This document shows positions 1 through 9,165 of a stretch of 64,000 nucleotides of DNA, in pieces (the stretch's first letter is position 1; each line of letters starts with the position of its first letter). The notes under the pieces are model-generated. The model saw only the letters and a program-made list of their open reading frames with translations, searched no databases and was not told where the DNA came from. Made by a program: the position numbers and the translations under genes. The stretch lies in contig CM034315.1 in assembly GCA_019925795.1 (NCBI GenBank), forward strand, positions 28,749,867-28,813,866, given 5' to 3'. Origin of the DNA: Dendrobium chrysotoxum. Its lineage: Eukaryota > Streptophyta > Magnoliopsida > Asparagales > Orchidaceae.

Positions 1-158
1 GAGAGAGTTGGGAAAGAGAGAGAAGATCTTGTGAGGGGGAGTTAGTGAGGGATTCACTAAGGTTGCTCCAAGCACGGATCAGAGTCGTCTTCTCCGCTCG
101 TCGTCTTTCGTCTAGTCGGTGTTCGTCGTGGGAGGATCGTTCGCAAGAAGATCCGGGG

Positions 159-314
159 TTCTCTGCCCGCTTCAGGTGGAAGCAAAAGGAGTTCGAAGGT
201 TCTCTGCCTGCTTCAGGAGGAAGCGAAAGGAGGTCGGGTTCTCTACCTCACTGTGTGGTGAAAAGGAGGTGTTTGTACAGGCTTCTCCGCCTTACAGTGG
301 GAGCAAAAGGAGAG
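159..314 (+). other. Leader hairpin array, element A 5' LTR
   Basis: There are four tandem units of about 40 bases. Each reads TTCTCYGCC, a 5-base stem arm, a loop of about 5 bases, the complementary arm, then AAAGGAG. Units 1 and 2 use GCTTC/GAAGC. Unit 3 uses TCAC/GTGA (TCACC/GGTGA in the 3' LTR copy). Unit 4 uses TTGCT/AGCAA in the 3' LTR but is broken here. Stem sequence changes between units while pairing is kept, and the flanks are conserved. This suggests an RNA structure in the transcribed leader. Function is unknown. Confidence 0.7.
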
Positions 315-357
315 ACACTTTTTGTTTAGTGCAATACCCGGAGGGGAGGCTCTGGGG

Positions 358-388
358 AGTGGACGTAGGTCAAGTTGACCGAACCACT
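358..388 (+). other. Conserved LTR hairpin AGTGG/CCACT, element A
   Basis: AGTGG (358-362) pairs with CCACT (384-388). Inside it GGTC (368-371) pairs with GACC (377-380). Element B has the same nested pairing in both LTRs (17215-17246 and 27001-27032) with a different inner loop. The surrounding block, GTGGAYGTAGGTC to GACCGAACCACTATAAA, is one of the best conserved parts shared by the two LTR families. Confidence 0.65.
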
Positions 389-622
389 GTAAAATCTGGT
401 TTGCTTTTTCTGATTCAGTTCTGCACTTTACTTTTCTGATATTAACTGCTTGGGTGAATATCTGTGGTTGATCTTTTCGTTCTTGTTTATGTGTTTCCGC
501 TGCTACGTATCGAAAAGATTTTCATTGTTATCGTGAAATTTTTAAATAACCAATTCACCCCCCCTCTTGGTTAGCCTCGGGACTAGTTCACTAGGGCTTA
601 ACATTCCTATCGAACTTTAAAG

Positions 623-634
623 TGGTATCAGAGC
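623..634 (+). other. Primer-binding site of element A (initiator Met tRNA type)
   Basis: TGGTATCAGAGC lies 2-3 bases after the LTR end. This is the usual Copia primer-binding site, complementary to the 3' end of initiator methionine tRNA. It marks the start of the internal domain and fixes the element on the + strand. Confidence 0.95.
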
Positions 635-675
635 AGGATTCAAAATTTAGGTTTAAAAACTTTTGAATTTGATCC

Positions 676-825
676 ATGGCTAACTGTAATAATCGTAATA
701 CTGCTGAAGGTTATTCTATTACAAGACCACCGTTGTTTGATAATATTCCTTTTGATTTTTGGAAAACACGCATGTCTACTTTTCTGTAATCTATTGATTA
801 TCGCATGTGGATGTTAGTTAAGGGG
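676..825 (+). pseudogene. Gag N-terminal remnant of element A
   Basis: The ATG at 676 opens a frame resembling the start of element B's Gag (MAN..NRNT.EGYSITRPP.., then FDFWKT.MSTFL). An in-frame TAA at 787-789 replaces the Gln codon that B keeps at this position. The Gag frame runs for 50 codons and then passes without a frame change into reverse transcriptase at about 820-828. About 4 kb (rest of Gag, protease, integrase and the N-terminal half of RT) is missing, judging by the B layout. The internal deletion is clear; its mechanism is not. Confidence 0.85.
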
Positions 826-1836
826 AGCGTAGACACCACCCTTTTTCTGAGGAGATTAGGAGATGACTTACTCATTGTCCAGATCTATGTTGATGATATA
901 ATTTTTGGATCTTCTGATAAATATTTATGTGAAGAGTTTTCTAAAACAATGAGTAAGGAGTTTGAGATGAGTATGATGGGAGAATTGTCCTACTTTTTGG
1001 GGTTTAGCATAAGGCAAACGGATGATGGAACCTTTCTAAATCAATCAAAATACACTAAGGACATTTTGAAGAAATATGAAATGGAAAAAACCAAGCCAAT
1101 CAATACTCCCATGCCCTCCTCAGTTCAGTTAGATAAGGATTCAAATGGAAAATCTGTTGATCAGAAGAAGTATAGAGGGATAATAGGTTAACTGCTTTAC
1201 CTGACTGCTAGCCGACTTGATATCATGTTTAGTGTTTGTCTTTGTGCTAGGTTTCAGGCTGATCCTAAAGAGTCCCACCTGACTGCTGTTAAGAGAATTC
1301 TTAGATATCTTGTAGGAACCCCAAACCTAGGAATTTGGTACCCTAGGCACAACACCTCTTTTGAGATCATTGGATATTCTGATTCTGATTTTGCGGGGTG
1401 TAGGGTTGATAGGAAGAGTACTTCTGGGACTTGTCAATTCATAGGACAGTCGTTAGTCTCCTGATCCAGTAGAAAATAGAACTCAGTTGCACTTTCCACT
1501 GCTGAAGCTGAGTACATTTCCTTAGGGAGTTGTGTGGCCCAAGTTCTTTGGTTGAAGCAACAGGTCTTGGATTTAGGAGTACCTGTTGGCACAATTTCTG
1601 TTCTATGTGATAATACTAGTGCCATATGTATCTCTAAGAATCTAATCCAACATTTTAGGACCAAACACATTGATATTAGGCATCACTTCATTAAGGACCA
1701 TGTTACAAAAGGGGACATTGAGCTACATCACGTAGCAACTGAAAATCAGCTGGCTGACATATTCACTAAACCACTGGCCTTTGACTCATTCAGTATTTTG
1801 AGAACCAGATTAGGAGTGATTGATATAAATGCTTGA
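826..1836 (+). pseudogene. RT C-terminal part and RNase H remnant of element A (Copia)
   Basis: A single frame encodes the C-terminal half of Copia reverse transcriptase. The catalytic YVDD is at 886-897, followed by YFLGFSI, LLYLTASR.DIMFSVCLCA and GYSDSDFAG. RNase H follows with STAEAEY, WLKQQ and CDNTSA, and the frame ends in the Copia signature ADIFTKPLA. Three in-frame stops break it: TAA at 1189-1191, TGA at 1462-1464 (from Trp) and TAG at 1477-1479 (from Gln). There is no frameshift. The homologous region of element B (21832-22821) aligns throughout. It cannot make active polymerase, because the RT N-terminal half is deleted. Confidence 0.93.
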
Positions 1837-1885
1837 TTCTGATGACTGCTGATTTATGATTGTTCTGACTGGTATTTATGATTTT

Positions 1886-2010
1886 TGTTAGTTAGTTTTT
1901 TATATTCTAATTTCTGATTTCTGTTAGTTAGTTTTTGTAGTCTGATTTCTGATTTCTGTTAGTTAGTTTTGGTATTCTGATTTCTGATTTCTGTTAGTTA
2001 GTTTTGGTTT
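1886..2010 (+). repeat. Short tandem repeat downstream of pol, element A
   Basis: Three to four copies of a unit of about 36-39 bases, built on TTCTGATTTCTGTTAGTTAG followed by a T-rich tail, lie between the pol stop and the third ORF. The rest of 1837-2600 is T-rich untranslated sequence in which I see no gene. Confidence 0.75.
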
Positions 2011-2608
2011 AATTAATTACTTTCAGTTGATTTTATTTCTTATGCTGATTTCTGTGTTAGCCTTACTGTTAGTTTGATTTGAGTATTTACTTTGCTGTAA
2101 TTTTTTACATGTTTTTATTTATTTACTGGTTCATATCTTGCACTTACTGTTTTATGCTTTTCAAGATCTGATCACCGCTCACTACTTCTGGTGATCTGAA
2201 TTTTTGACTGGGAGTTTTTATCTTATTTTGGTTTGGAAGCTGGTAAGCAGTGATTGACTTCGCTGAATTTGTTAAAGGGAAGAAACATTGATAATTGTTT
2301 CTCTTCCTCTAACTCCTTTACTAGTGTATAGTTTCTTTTGAATAAAAATCCTCTTCAAAATTAAAATGTTAGTTTTTGAAATAGAGATTATTTTATCTTC
2401 CTACAGTAATCTGCCTCATATCAATAGTGTTTTTCAAAGTCTTGAGTCATTAGTTTGATTTTCTAAACCAAGTGATTGCATTTATCATATGTTGTATGGA
2501 TTTTGTTTTGTGAATCGTTCTTCCTTACTGTGGAGAGTCATCTCCTATGTCTGGAAGATAATCTCATAGCTGAGACTCTTTAATGATTATGAAAAGGAGA
2601 AAGCTTAT

Positions 2609-2767
2609 AAAAGATGCGCAGTGAGCCAGATAATTTGAAAAAGAGGCATAAAATGAGCCCAAAACTGAAAAGATGCGAAATTGCCAAATTGGATATACAA
2701 AGTGTATCCAAAATCAAAAGATGCGCAAAGCGCCAACCAATTTGAAAAAGAGGCACAAAATGAGCCC
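2609..2767 (+). repeat. Triplicated GATGCGCA..GCCA motif, element A
   Basis: Copies of AAAAGATGCGCA followed by GCCA sit at 2609-2629, 2668-2686 (degenerate) and 2716-2735. Two are followed by a second block, AAAGAGGCAYAAAATGAGCCC. Element B has three copies of the same block pair in the same sense (19349-19483), but downstream of its third ORF rather than upstream. The motif does not form an open frame. Its role is unknown. Confidence 0.75.
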
Positions 2768-2775
2768 AAACCAAG

Positions 2776-3258
2776 CTTTCTTCCCTTTTAGATTGTTAAA
2801 TGTCTTAGAGAAATCTATGCGCCACTTAATATTTTCAAAAGCTTGAGTTTTGAAAATCTCGATTTCTGATTTTTTACTTTATATCAGATATTTTTCTGGA
2901 ACGAGGCTTGAAAGGATCTCTTTTCAAATCTAATGTCTTTTCTTCTGAATCGGATTTTTGTTTTGAAAGAGGTTTGCATCGATAAGGTGCCCGGGGTCGG
3001 AATTACGAAAGTTGATTATTTCCAACCTTTTCTGGATTTCAGCACTGTCAATCGTCCTGTCATTGGTTTTTGAATCTAAAATCAAGGAAAAAGTTCTGAT
3101 TTTCTCGAGCATCTTGATCAAAAAAAAAATGCTTTTATGTGTTTCTTTTTTTTTGTAGTAAAGTTTATTCGTTTTTTTGTGTTATTTTGATTTCATGATT
3201 GTGTTTTTGGGATCCTGATCGATCATTTTTATCCTTCATCTTTTTCTGTTTTCTGCAC
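2776..3258. other. Untranslated stretch of element A before the palindromes
   Basis: T-rich sequence with an A-run near 3121-3130. I see no coding frame with recognisable features in either strand. Confidence 0.5.
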
Positions 3259-3785
3259 ATCGTCCTGGACGATACCACTATCGTCCTGGACGATCCACGT
3301 CGTCCTGGACGATCCAAAAATCATCCTGGACGATTCGTTCAAAATCGTCCCCACACTGCTCCTGCTACTGAAAAATTTCAATTATTGGTGATCGTCCTGG
3401 ACGATCCTTACATCATCTTGGATGATAGGATCCATATCTTCCTGATCTGATCAAACGGCTGACATTGCACCAATTATTGCCCATCGTCCTGGACGATCCC
3501 CTTATCGTCCTGGACGATCCACCTGTCAAGCCGCTGGACGATTCAAATTCGGCCCGTTCGACATATTTATTATAAATCGTCCTGGACGATCCACCTAATC
3601 GTCCGGGACGGTACCTTTTCGTCAACGGTCGTCCAGCTGACTCCTCGGGACGATCGCCTGTGTCTAATCATCCCGGACGATATCTGATCGTCCCGGACGA
3701 TCGGACCGCCTTTTTGACCAATCGTCCAGAACGACATAAATGCCTTGATCGTCCCGGACGATGTCGCGATCGTACGGGAAGATCA
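3259..3785. repeat. Palindrome cluster upstream of ORF3, element A
   Basis: About 15 copies or variants of the odd-length palindrome ATCGTCCTGGACGAT occur here, for example 3259-3273 and 3280-3294. Later copies have a C at the centre (ATCGTCCCGGACGAT). The same palindrome fills the U3 of this element's LTR (5526-6215). Palindromes in LTRs are known from other Sireviruses, where the sequence differs. The array ends about 100 bases before the ORF3 start codon. Confidence 0.92.
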
Positions 3786-3786
3786 G

Positions 3787-3804
3787 GCCATTTTCTTTAT
3801 AAAC
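3787..3804 (+). promoter_or_regulatory. Putative TATA box for ORF3 of element A
   Basis: GGCCATTTTCTTTATAAAC follows the last palindrome directly, and the TTTATAAAC core (3796-3804) lies about 75-80 bases before the ATG at 3879. Element B has CTATATAAAG and the same GGCCATTTTCTTT block in the matching position. This suggests a separate promoter for ORF3. No transcript evidence is available. Confidence 0.5.
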
Positions 3805-3878
3805 AGTGATTTTTCTTTAGTTTTTTCACATCTTCCTTCCTCCACTCTCCTTTCACCTTCTTACACCTTGGATTCCTC

Positions 3879-5017
3879 ATGGCTGGTGGCAAGAGGTCTC
3901 GTCAAAAGGGTGCCAGTTCCTCCCGGGGGCCGGTCGATCCTCGCTTCCCTAATGCAGCTGATCAGGCTGCCTACGAGCGATACTGCGAAGTGGGGATCAC
4001 GCCTTCGAAAATCATAAATCCCCGCACTCTCACGTATCCTGTCCTTGATCTATTCGCACACACCTCCCTCACCTTCATCCTCACACTCGCCTTTCCCTTT
4101 AGCTCAGAACTTCTTCGCGTTTTCTTTGCAAACCTGCGGATTTTCGCTAACTACTCCACTCTCCGTTCCTATGTCAATCAGCGCCCTGTCGAACTTACCT
4201 ATCAAGACTTTCACGACATTCTCCAACTGTCCATCACTGGTGACAAACTCCACACCCTTATCACCGACCCAGACTATAATTGGAGTGTCGATAATCATTA
4301 CCTCCGTAATACCAATGCCCCTTATCATGACAATGCCTGCTCCACCCTTCTTAAGGACGCTCGAACTATTCAACATGTTCTTCGTTCCTCCGTCGTTCCA
4401 AAGGCGGGGGATCGAATTCACATCACCCCCTCCTATCCTTGACCACCTACTACATCATGGCCCGTAGGGAATTTAATGCCACCGACCTCATTATCCGGTA
4501 CCTCGAGCACCTTACCACCATTCGGGATCTTGGTCATTGCCGTCGCCCAAATCTAGCCTTAGGACACCTCATTGCCTATGCTCTTGAAACTAAGTATGAC
4601 CTGCAATATCCCGCAGCCCCAGATGTTCCTACTTCCTTCCTCACCAACAATGCCTTCCATGTCCTCCACAGCACCCGACTACATCCAGAGCCCGCCCCGA
4701 ATGTTGAGGAAGAAGAGGAAGAGGCTGTTCCAAGTCCTGCTGCACCAGAGGCACCTGCACCCCTTCGCATTGCCTCTCCCTTTGACCACCTAGTGCAGCG
4801 CTCTGACCAGTGGGAGGCCCGTTTTGACTCCTACGTGGTTGCCCAGGAGCAGCAGCATAATGAGGACATCCAACGCTTCGCGGACTATGCTGCGCAGCAG
4901 CAACAGCAGCACGACCAGGACATGGCCTGGTTTGGAGCTCACTTTCAGGCCATTCACCATTACTTCTATCCTCCACCGCCACCTCCTTCTTCCGATCAGG
5001 ATCCGCCTCAGTTTTAG
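3879..5017 (+). pseudogene. Third ORF (envelope-position, 'putative plant transposon protein' type) of element A, one frameshift
   Basis: The ORF starts with MAGGKRSRQKGASSSRG, a basic N-terminus. A hydrophobic block around residues 50-85 (VLDLFAHTSLTFIL..LLRVFFANL) and the motif VELTYQDFHDIL resemble the plant transposon-protein domain named Transposase_32 in Pfam. That assignment comes from recalled family features. The frame breaks near 4425-4440 by the apparent loss of one C in a C-run, then continues in another frame to TAG at 5015-5017. The C-terminal part has an acidic run, Gln-rich possible coiled coil and a proline stretch (PPPPPPP). Element B's ORF3 has the same order. Sirevirus ORFs in this place are usually called envelope-like, but function is unproven. 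The single-base break could be a sequencing error. Confidence 0.8.
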
Positions 5018-5102
5018 TTTTCTGTTGTGTAGTTGTTCTATTTATGTTTTATTTTATGTTTTATTTCCTTGTTATGTTTTTCCTCCTCCTTTTTGTGATG
5101 TC

Positions 5103-5113
5103 AAAAGGGGGAG
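5103..5113 (+). other. Upstream polypurine tract copy, element A
   Basis: AAAAGGGGGAG lies about 165 bases before the true tract at the LTR. Element B has the same GTCAAAAGGGGGAG string at 19052-19064. Multiple polypurine tracts are a known Sirevirus trait. Confidence 0.7.
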
Positions 5114-5263
5114 TCAGTTATAGTCGTGTCTGTTTCTGTTTTCTGAGTCATATTTCCTGTATTATTTTAGCTGTTAAATGAAAATTAAAAAAAAATGTTT
5201 GTTTTGTTTGATCTCCGAGTTTACTTATATTTTCAGACTACTTTACAAATGTTTGCCATCATC

Positions 5264-5277
5264 AAAAAGGGGGAGAT
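5264..5277 (+). other. Polypurine tract at the 3' LTR, element A
   Basis: AAAAAGGGGGAGAT ends exactly at the TG that opens the 3' LTR. The preceding GCCATCATC is conserved in element B. This is the plus-strand priming site for reverse transcription. Confidence 0.92.
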
Positions 5278-5525
5278 TGTTGCGAATCTGGTTTTAATGA
5301 TGACAAACATGTTTCCAGTGTGTTTTGCTTGGCTAATCTGTTTCAGGCACAAAAGACCACGAGCCACTCAAGCCAACTGAAGATCGGATCCAAGTGTGTC
5401 TAATGTATTATTTTTCTTTTTATTGAGTCAATTGTAATGTAACTGATTCCCTAGCTAAGTAACCTTGCACACACACTCAGGGAGAGAGATTGAGTGAATT
5501 ATAGTTTCTGTTAAAATTTTATTCA

Positions 5526-6215
5526 GATCGTCCTGGCCGATTCCCACATCATCCTGGATGATTCAGCCAAAACAGAAACTCTAATTAGGGCAACTAAGTT
5601 AAGAGGGTCTGATTAAGCAGATCGTCCTGGACGATCTCTGGATCGTACAGGACGATATGCCCAAATCAGAAATTCTCAGCCGCCAGATCAAGTTAGGCAA
5701 GTTCTTATTTTTAGATACTTGGTCTGATCGTCCCGGACGATACGTGTATCATCCCTGACGATTCAGTATAATCATGCCTAATTTAATCTGGTAATTAAGG
5801 AACGCAATTTATTTTTGGATTGATACGATCATATCGTCCTGGACGATCGCAGGATTGTCCCGGACGATCATGATCGTTTAGTGCATTTCAGCTGTACGAC
5901 CCGAACTGTGTTCAGGACGATTTGGGGCCTTTTTGAACTAATCGTCCAGGACGATGTCCCCATCGTACTGGACGATCAAGTCATTTTTTGATCGTCCAGC
6001 ACAGATTTCTCTGGACGACCCGAACTGTCTTCTGGATGATTTTCCTCGATTTGCACTAATCGTCCCAGACGATCGCAGGATCGTACGGGACAATATGAAC
6101 AATTTTTTCTACTGATCGTCCAGAAGAGCCAGATCGTCTAGGCTGAAACAGCTGAATTTGAACTGATCGTACAGGACGATCTACCGATCATCCTGGACGA
6201 TCTTGGCCGACCAGT
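5526..6215. repeat. U3 palindrome array, 3' LTR of element A
   Basis: About 14 palindromes of the form ATCGTCCNGGACGAT, spaced irregularly at 20-100 bases. Several are hybrids such as ATCGTACAGGACGAT, with one GTAC half (5640, 5961, 6079, 6164), which is the half-site used by element B. The array stops about 30 bases before the TATA-like sequence. It probably acts at DNA level as a factor-binding or silencing target. Confidence 0.9.
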
Positions 6216-6440
6216 TGAGATTTAGGGCAAATTTTAAGCCCTCCTTTAAAAGAACTTTTTCAAAAGTTTGGAAAGATCTTTTGCTGCCTTCCTTCCCTGA
6301 GAAACCCTAGAGAGAGAGAGAAGATCTTGTGAGGGGGAGTTAGTGAGGGACTCACTAAGGTTGCTCCAAGCACGGATCAGAGTCGTCTTTCGTCTAGTCA
6401 GTGTTCGTCGTGAGTGGATCGTTCGCAAGAAGATCCGGGG

Positions 6441-6597
6441 TTCTCTGCCCGCTTCAGGTGGAAGCAAAAGGAGTTCGAAGGTTCTCTGCCTGCTTCAGGA
6501 GGAAGTGAAAGGAGGTCGGGTTCTCTGCCTCACCGTGTGGTGAAAAGGAGGTGTTTGTACAGGCTTCTCCGCCTTGCTGTGGGAGCAAAAGGAGAGA
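6441..6597 (+). other. Leader hairpin array, 3' LTR of element A
   Basis: The same four-unit array as 159-314. Here unit 3 is a full TCACC/GGTGA stem with loop GTGT, and unit 4 is a full TTGCT/AGCAA stem with loop GTGGG. It lies about 200 bases downstream of the TATA-like sequence, so it should be in the transcribed leader. Confidence 0.7.
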
Positions 6598-6904
6598 CAC
6601 TTTTTGTTTAGTGCAATACCCGGAGGGGAGGCTCTGGGGAGTGGACGTAGGTCAAGTTGACCGAACCACTATAAAATCTGGTTTGTTTTTTCTGATTCAG
6701 TTCTGCACTTTACTTTTCTGATATTAACTGCTTGGGTGAATATCTGTGGTTGATCTTTTCATTCTTGTTTATGTGTTTCCGCTGCTACGTATCGAAAAGA
6801 TTTTCATTGTTATCGTGAAATTTTTAAATAACCAATTCACCCCCCCTCTTGGTTAGCCTCGGGACTAGTTCACTAGGGCTTAACATCCCTATCGAACTTT
6901 CACT

Positions 6905-7191
6905 CGTCATCTAGCTATATAAAAGAGGTGATATCTTTTCTAAGCTTAGCAGTTTTAGACGGTGGAAAATATTTAGCTAAAAACTTATAGGCTAAGTCAT
7001 TCCTAGTTGTAATTGAGTATAGGGATAATGAATTTAACCAAATCTTAGTTTTATCCCTAAATGAAAATGGAAATCATTTAAGTTTAACAACATCATCAGA
7101 AACACTATTATATCTGAATGTTGCACATATTTCATGGAAATTAGTTATAAACAAACTAGGGTCTTCTATTAGGGTTCCCCCAAAATGTTAA
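6905..7191 (-). pseudogene. Gag core remnant of an Athila-like Gypsy element
   Basis: Read on the minus strand, one frame of about 95 codons resembles the plant Gypsy Gag core (Retrotrans_gag). It starts with ..EDPSLFITNFHEICATFRY and continues with KIWLNSL, SITT, DLAYKFLAKYFPPSKTA and KLRKDITSF. Two stops interrupt it (TGA after VKLK, TAG near the end). The frame stops at the right end of element A, which therefore inserted into this gag gene. The rest of gag should lie left of the window, beyond A's 5' LTR. Confidence 0.8.
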
Positions 7192-7620
7192 TTTTGCACC
7201 ATTTGAATTATTACCAGTTTGAGTTCAAAATTATTAGCCTGAATGTTATGTCTATTTATACTTTTGATGAATTCCTTCAACCATAGGGTTAACTTATTCT
7301 CTAAGCAATCCAAGTTAATCATTTTTAGGAATATGTTTAGTTATTTTAAGTTTTTTTTGAAGTTTTTTAGTGTTTCTAATTTTTTAATGTGTCTTCTCAA
7401 TTTCAGCATTAAACATGATTTTAGTGGTTGTTTTATTACTATGCTTACAACAATAAACAACATAATAGAAAATGTATAAAATAATGAGAAATGATAATTA
7501 ATGGTAAGTAAGAAAACACTAAGCAGGTAAAATTTTAAAACTAAACTAGATTAAACTAGCAATTTTATTCAGTAATATAGATTGCAAAATAAGATAATTA
7601 ATTTCAAATGATAAATAATT

Positions 7621-7638
7621 TGGAAATAGTGCCAAAAA
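7621..7638 (-). other. Possible decayed Athila primer-binding site
   Basis: The minus strand reads TTTTTGGCACTATTTCC. This can be derived from the usual Athila site TTTTTGGCGCCGTTGCC mainly by C-to-T and G-to-A changes. It lies upstream of the Gag remnant in the right orientation. A best guess only. Confidence 0.35.
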
Positions 7639-7640
7639 TT

Positions 7641-8489
7641 TGACAGGCACTTTACACACATTATTGGGTCATTTAAATGTTATTTTAATTTGCTAATGTG
7701 TAAATCTTGTTCTACACAATTGTATGTATTATGTTAAGTAAAATAGTAATGAGAAGAGTATCAATATTATGGGGAATCTTGAAATTTTCAAGATTCACTT
7801 TAGTTCTGCCTACTAAATTACTATTTATTTAGCCCAATGATTTAAACTAGGTTGTACAAGTTAAAATAAAAAGTTATAATTGCAGAAGATAAATTCACTA
7901 TTTAGAAAAGTTCTGAACTTATGATATTTAAAAATACATGATTGCATAAGAATGATTTTATTCCTATTATTGCTATGAATCAGAGCATATATACTCTCGT
8001 CTCTGTTGAACTAAGTATTAACTAGAATTCCTCCTAACTACAGTTCTATTATATCTTTAAAATCCCATAACCCTGACCACCCTATGTATTTTAATTCAAA
8101 ATAAGTACATTTAGCTTACTAAATAATTTTAAGTATATATACTTATTACTTTTAATTATTAGAATAAAATATTGTACATGATATTGATAAAGTTGATGCT
8201 ATATATAAATTATTTATAAATATCTAAATCTATTAATAAAAAAATTTAATTAATTAAAAAGTTTATTGATATATAATTTAAGCTTATTATCTTTAATTAA
8301 TAATATATAAAACAAATTAATGGAATATATTATATTATAAGCAAACCAAATCATGTAGGTAAACTTTGATGGACCTCTAAAACACTTCTTAAAATATATA
8401 ATCTTAAGCATAATATCTAAAGCTCCAAGTTGTTCATCTTAATCTATCTTGGGTTCTTGTAAGATCAAATTTTGGGTGTACAATATACA
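7641..8489 (-). repeat. Possible 5' LTR of the Athila-like element
   Basis: On the minus strand the stretch would start TGTATATTGTAC and end CCTGTCA just before the putative primer-binding site. It is AT-rich without a coding frame. No second copy is in the window, so the boundaries are inferred from TG..CA ends only. The part between it and the Gag remnant (7192-7620) shows no gene. Confidence 0.3.
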
Positions 8490-9165
8490 TCCCATACAAG
8501 ATCTTACAAAACTATGGAACAAATAAAATTGAAATACTTAGCATATATATTAGATCATCCAAGTATATATTTATTATCATCAAAATCACTAGAGGGGGTT
8601 ATGAGACTCATAAAGCCAACAATCAATAGTAAGCAAGTGACCATGATTATATATAGTTGTTGTGAGTGTGTAATCTCTACTAAGGTGAATGACCTCAATG
8701 GCTCAGAGCAATTTATATGAGTCCTTTGATGGATTTTATCAAGGATGATCAAGCATTAACCAAGCCTACCAAGGTGTCTTCAGGTGGTGATTCTTTAGCA
8801 AGAGTAGTTGTGAATCATTGAGCTAGAATAACTAACATGGTGTAGGGTCATGTTCTCCTTGTATGAGTTCCCCTCTTTAATGACATGACAACTTTGGCTA
8901 AGTCTCTAGAATAAAACCCATTATGTACCTGTAGATCACTTACATTTAATTCTTAGATTCAATTGACCCTTTAATAGGCAAGTTGTAAAAAGTAAGCAAA
9001 TCAAAGATAAGTATTTATTACTTTTACAAAGAAATAAATATGAAAATAAATATAAGTTATTTCAATGTCATTATTATGGTCTCAGGTGGCATTTATATTC
9101 CCCATTATGCCTTTGATTTGGCACATGTATATTCACTTATAAGTAGCAGCCAAGGGCTACGATAT
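8490..9165. other. AT-rich stretch without a recognisable gene
   Basis: Short open frames occur (for example 8472-8720 on +), but none has domain features, a homologue in the window or codon bias. Probably decayed repeat. Confidence 0.4.

Larger units (their letters stand above)
1..620 (+). repeat. 5' LTR of Copia/Sirevirus element A, cut on the left by the window
   Basis: This stretch aligns almost base for base with 6283-6902, the end of the 3' LTR of the same element. By eye there are about 13 substitutions in 600 bases, plus a 16-base stretch near 91-106 that is missing from the 3' copy. It ends in a C-rich motif (CCAATTCACCCCCC, near 550) that element B also carries. The primer-binding site follows directly. 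U3 and its palindromes lie outside the window. Only the leader part of the LTR (hairpin array and a conserved AGTGG/CCACT hairpin) is present. Confidence 0.93.
5278..6902 (+). repeat. 3' LTR of element A
   Basis: About 1625 bases, beginning TGTTGCGAATC after the polypurine tract and ending in CA before CTCGT. The order is: U3 with palindromes (5526-6215), a weak TATA-like CTTTAAAAG near 6244, the leader hairpin array (6441-6597), the AGTGG/CCACT hairpin, and the C-rich motif near 6838. It matches the visible part of the 5' LTR at about 98% by eye. The left TSD is outside the window, so the site duplication cannot be checked. Confidence 0.92.

Noticed and set aside
45..439. Open frames of 94 and 106 codons across the leader of element A
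   Set aside because: They lie in the LTR, owe their length to the tandem hairpin units, and the frames are not preserved in the other LTR copy.
3259..3785. Possible CRISPR-like repeat array
   Set aside because: Spacing is irregular, spacers are themselves repeat-derived, and the context is a plant retrotransposon. These are LTR-type palindromes.
4104..4421. 105-codon minus strand frame in ORF3 of A, and 4641-4982
   Set aside because: Antisense to ORF3, which aligns with ORF3 of element B in sense direction.
8472..8752. Overlapping frames on both strands (82 and 65 codons)
   Set aside because: AT-rich, no domain or homologue; open on both strands by composition.
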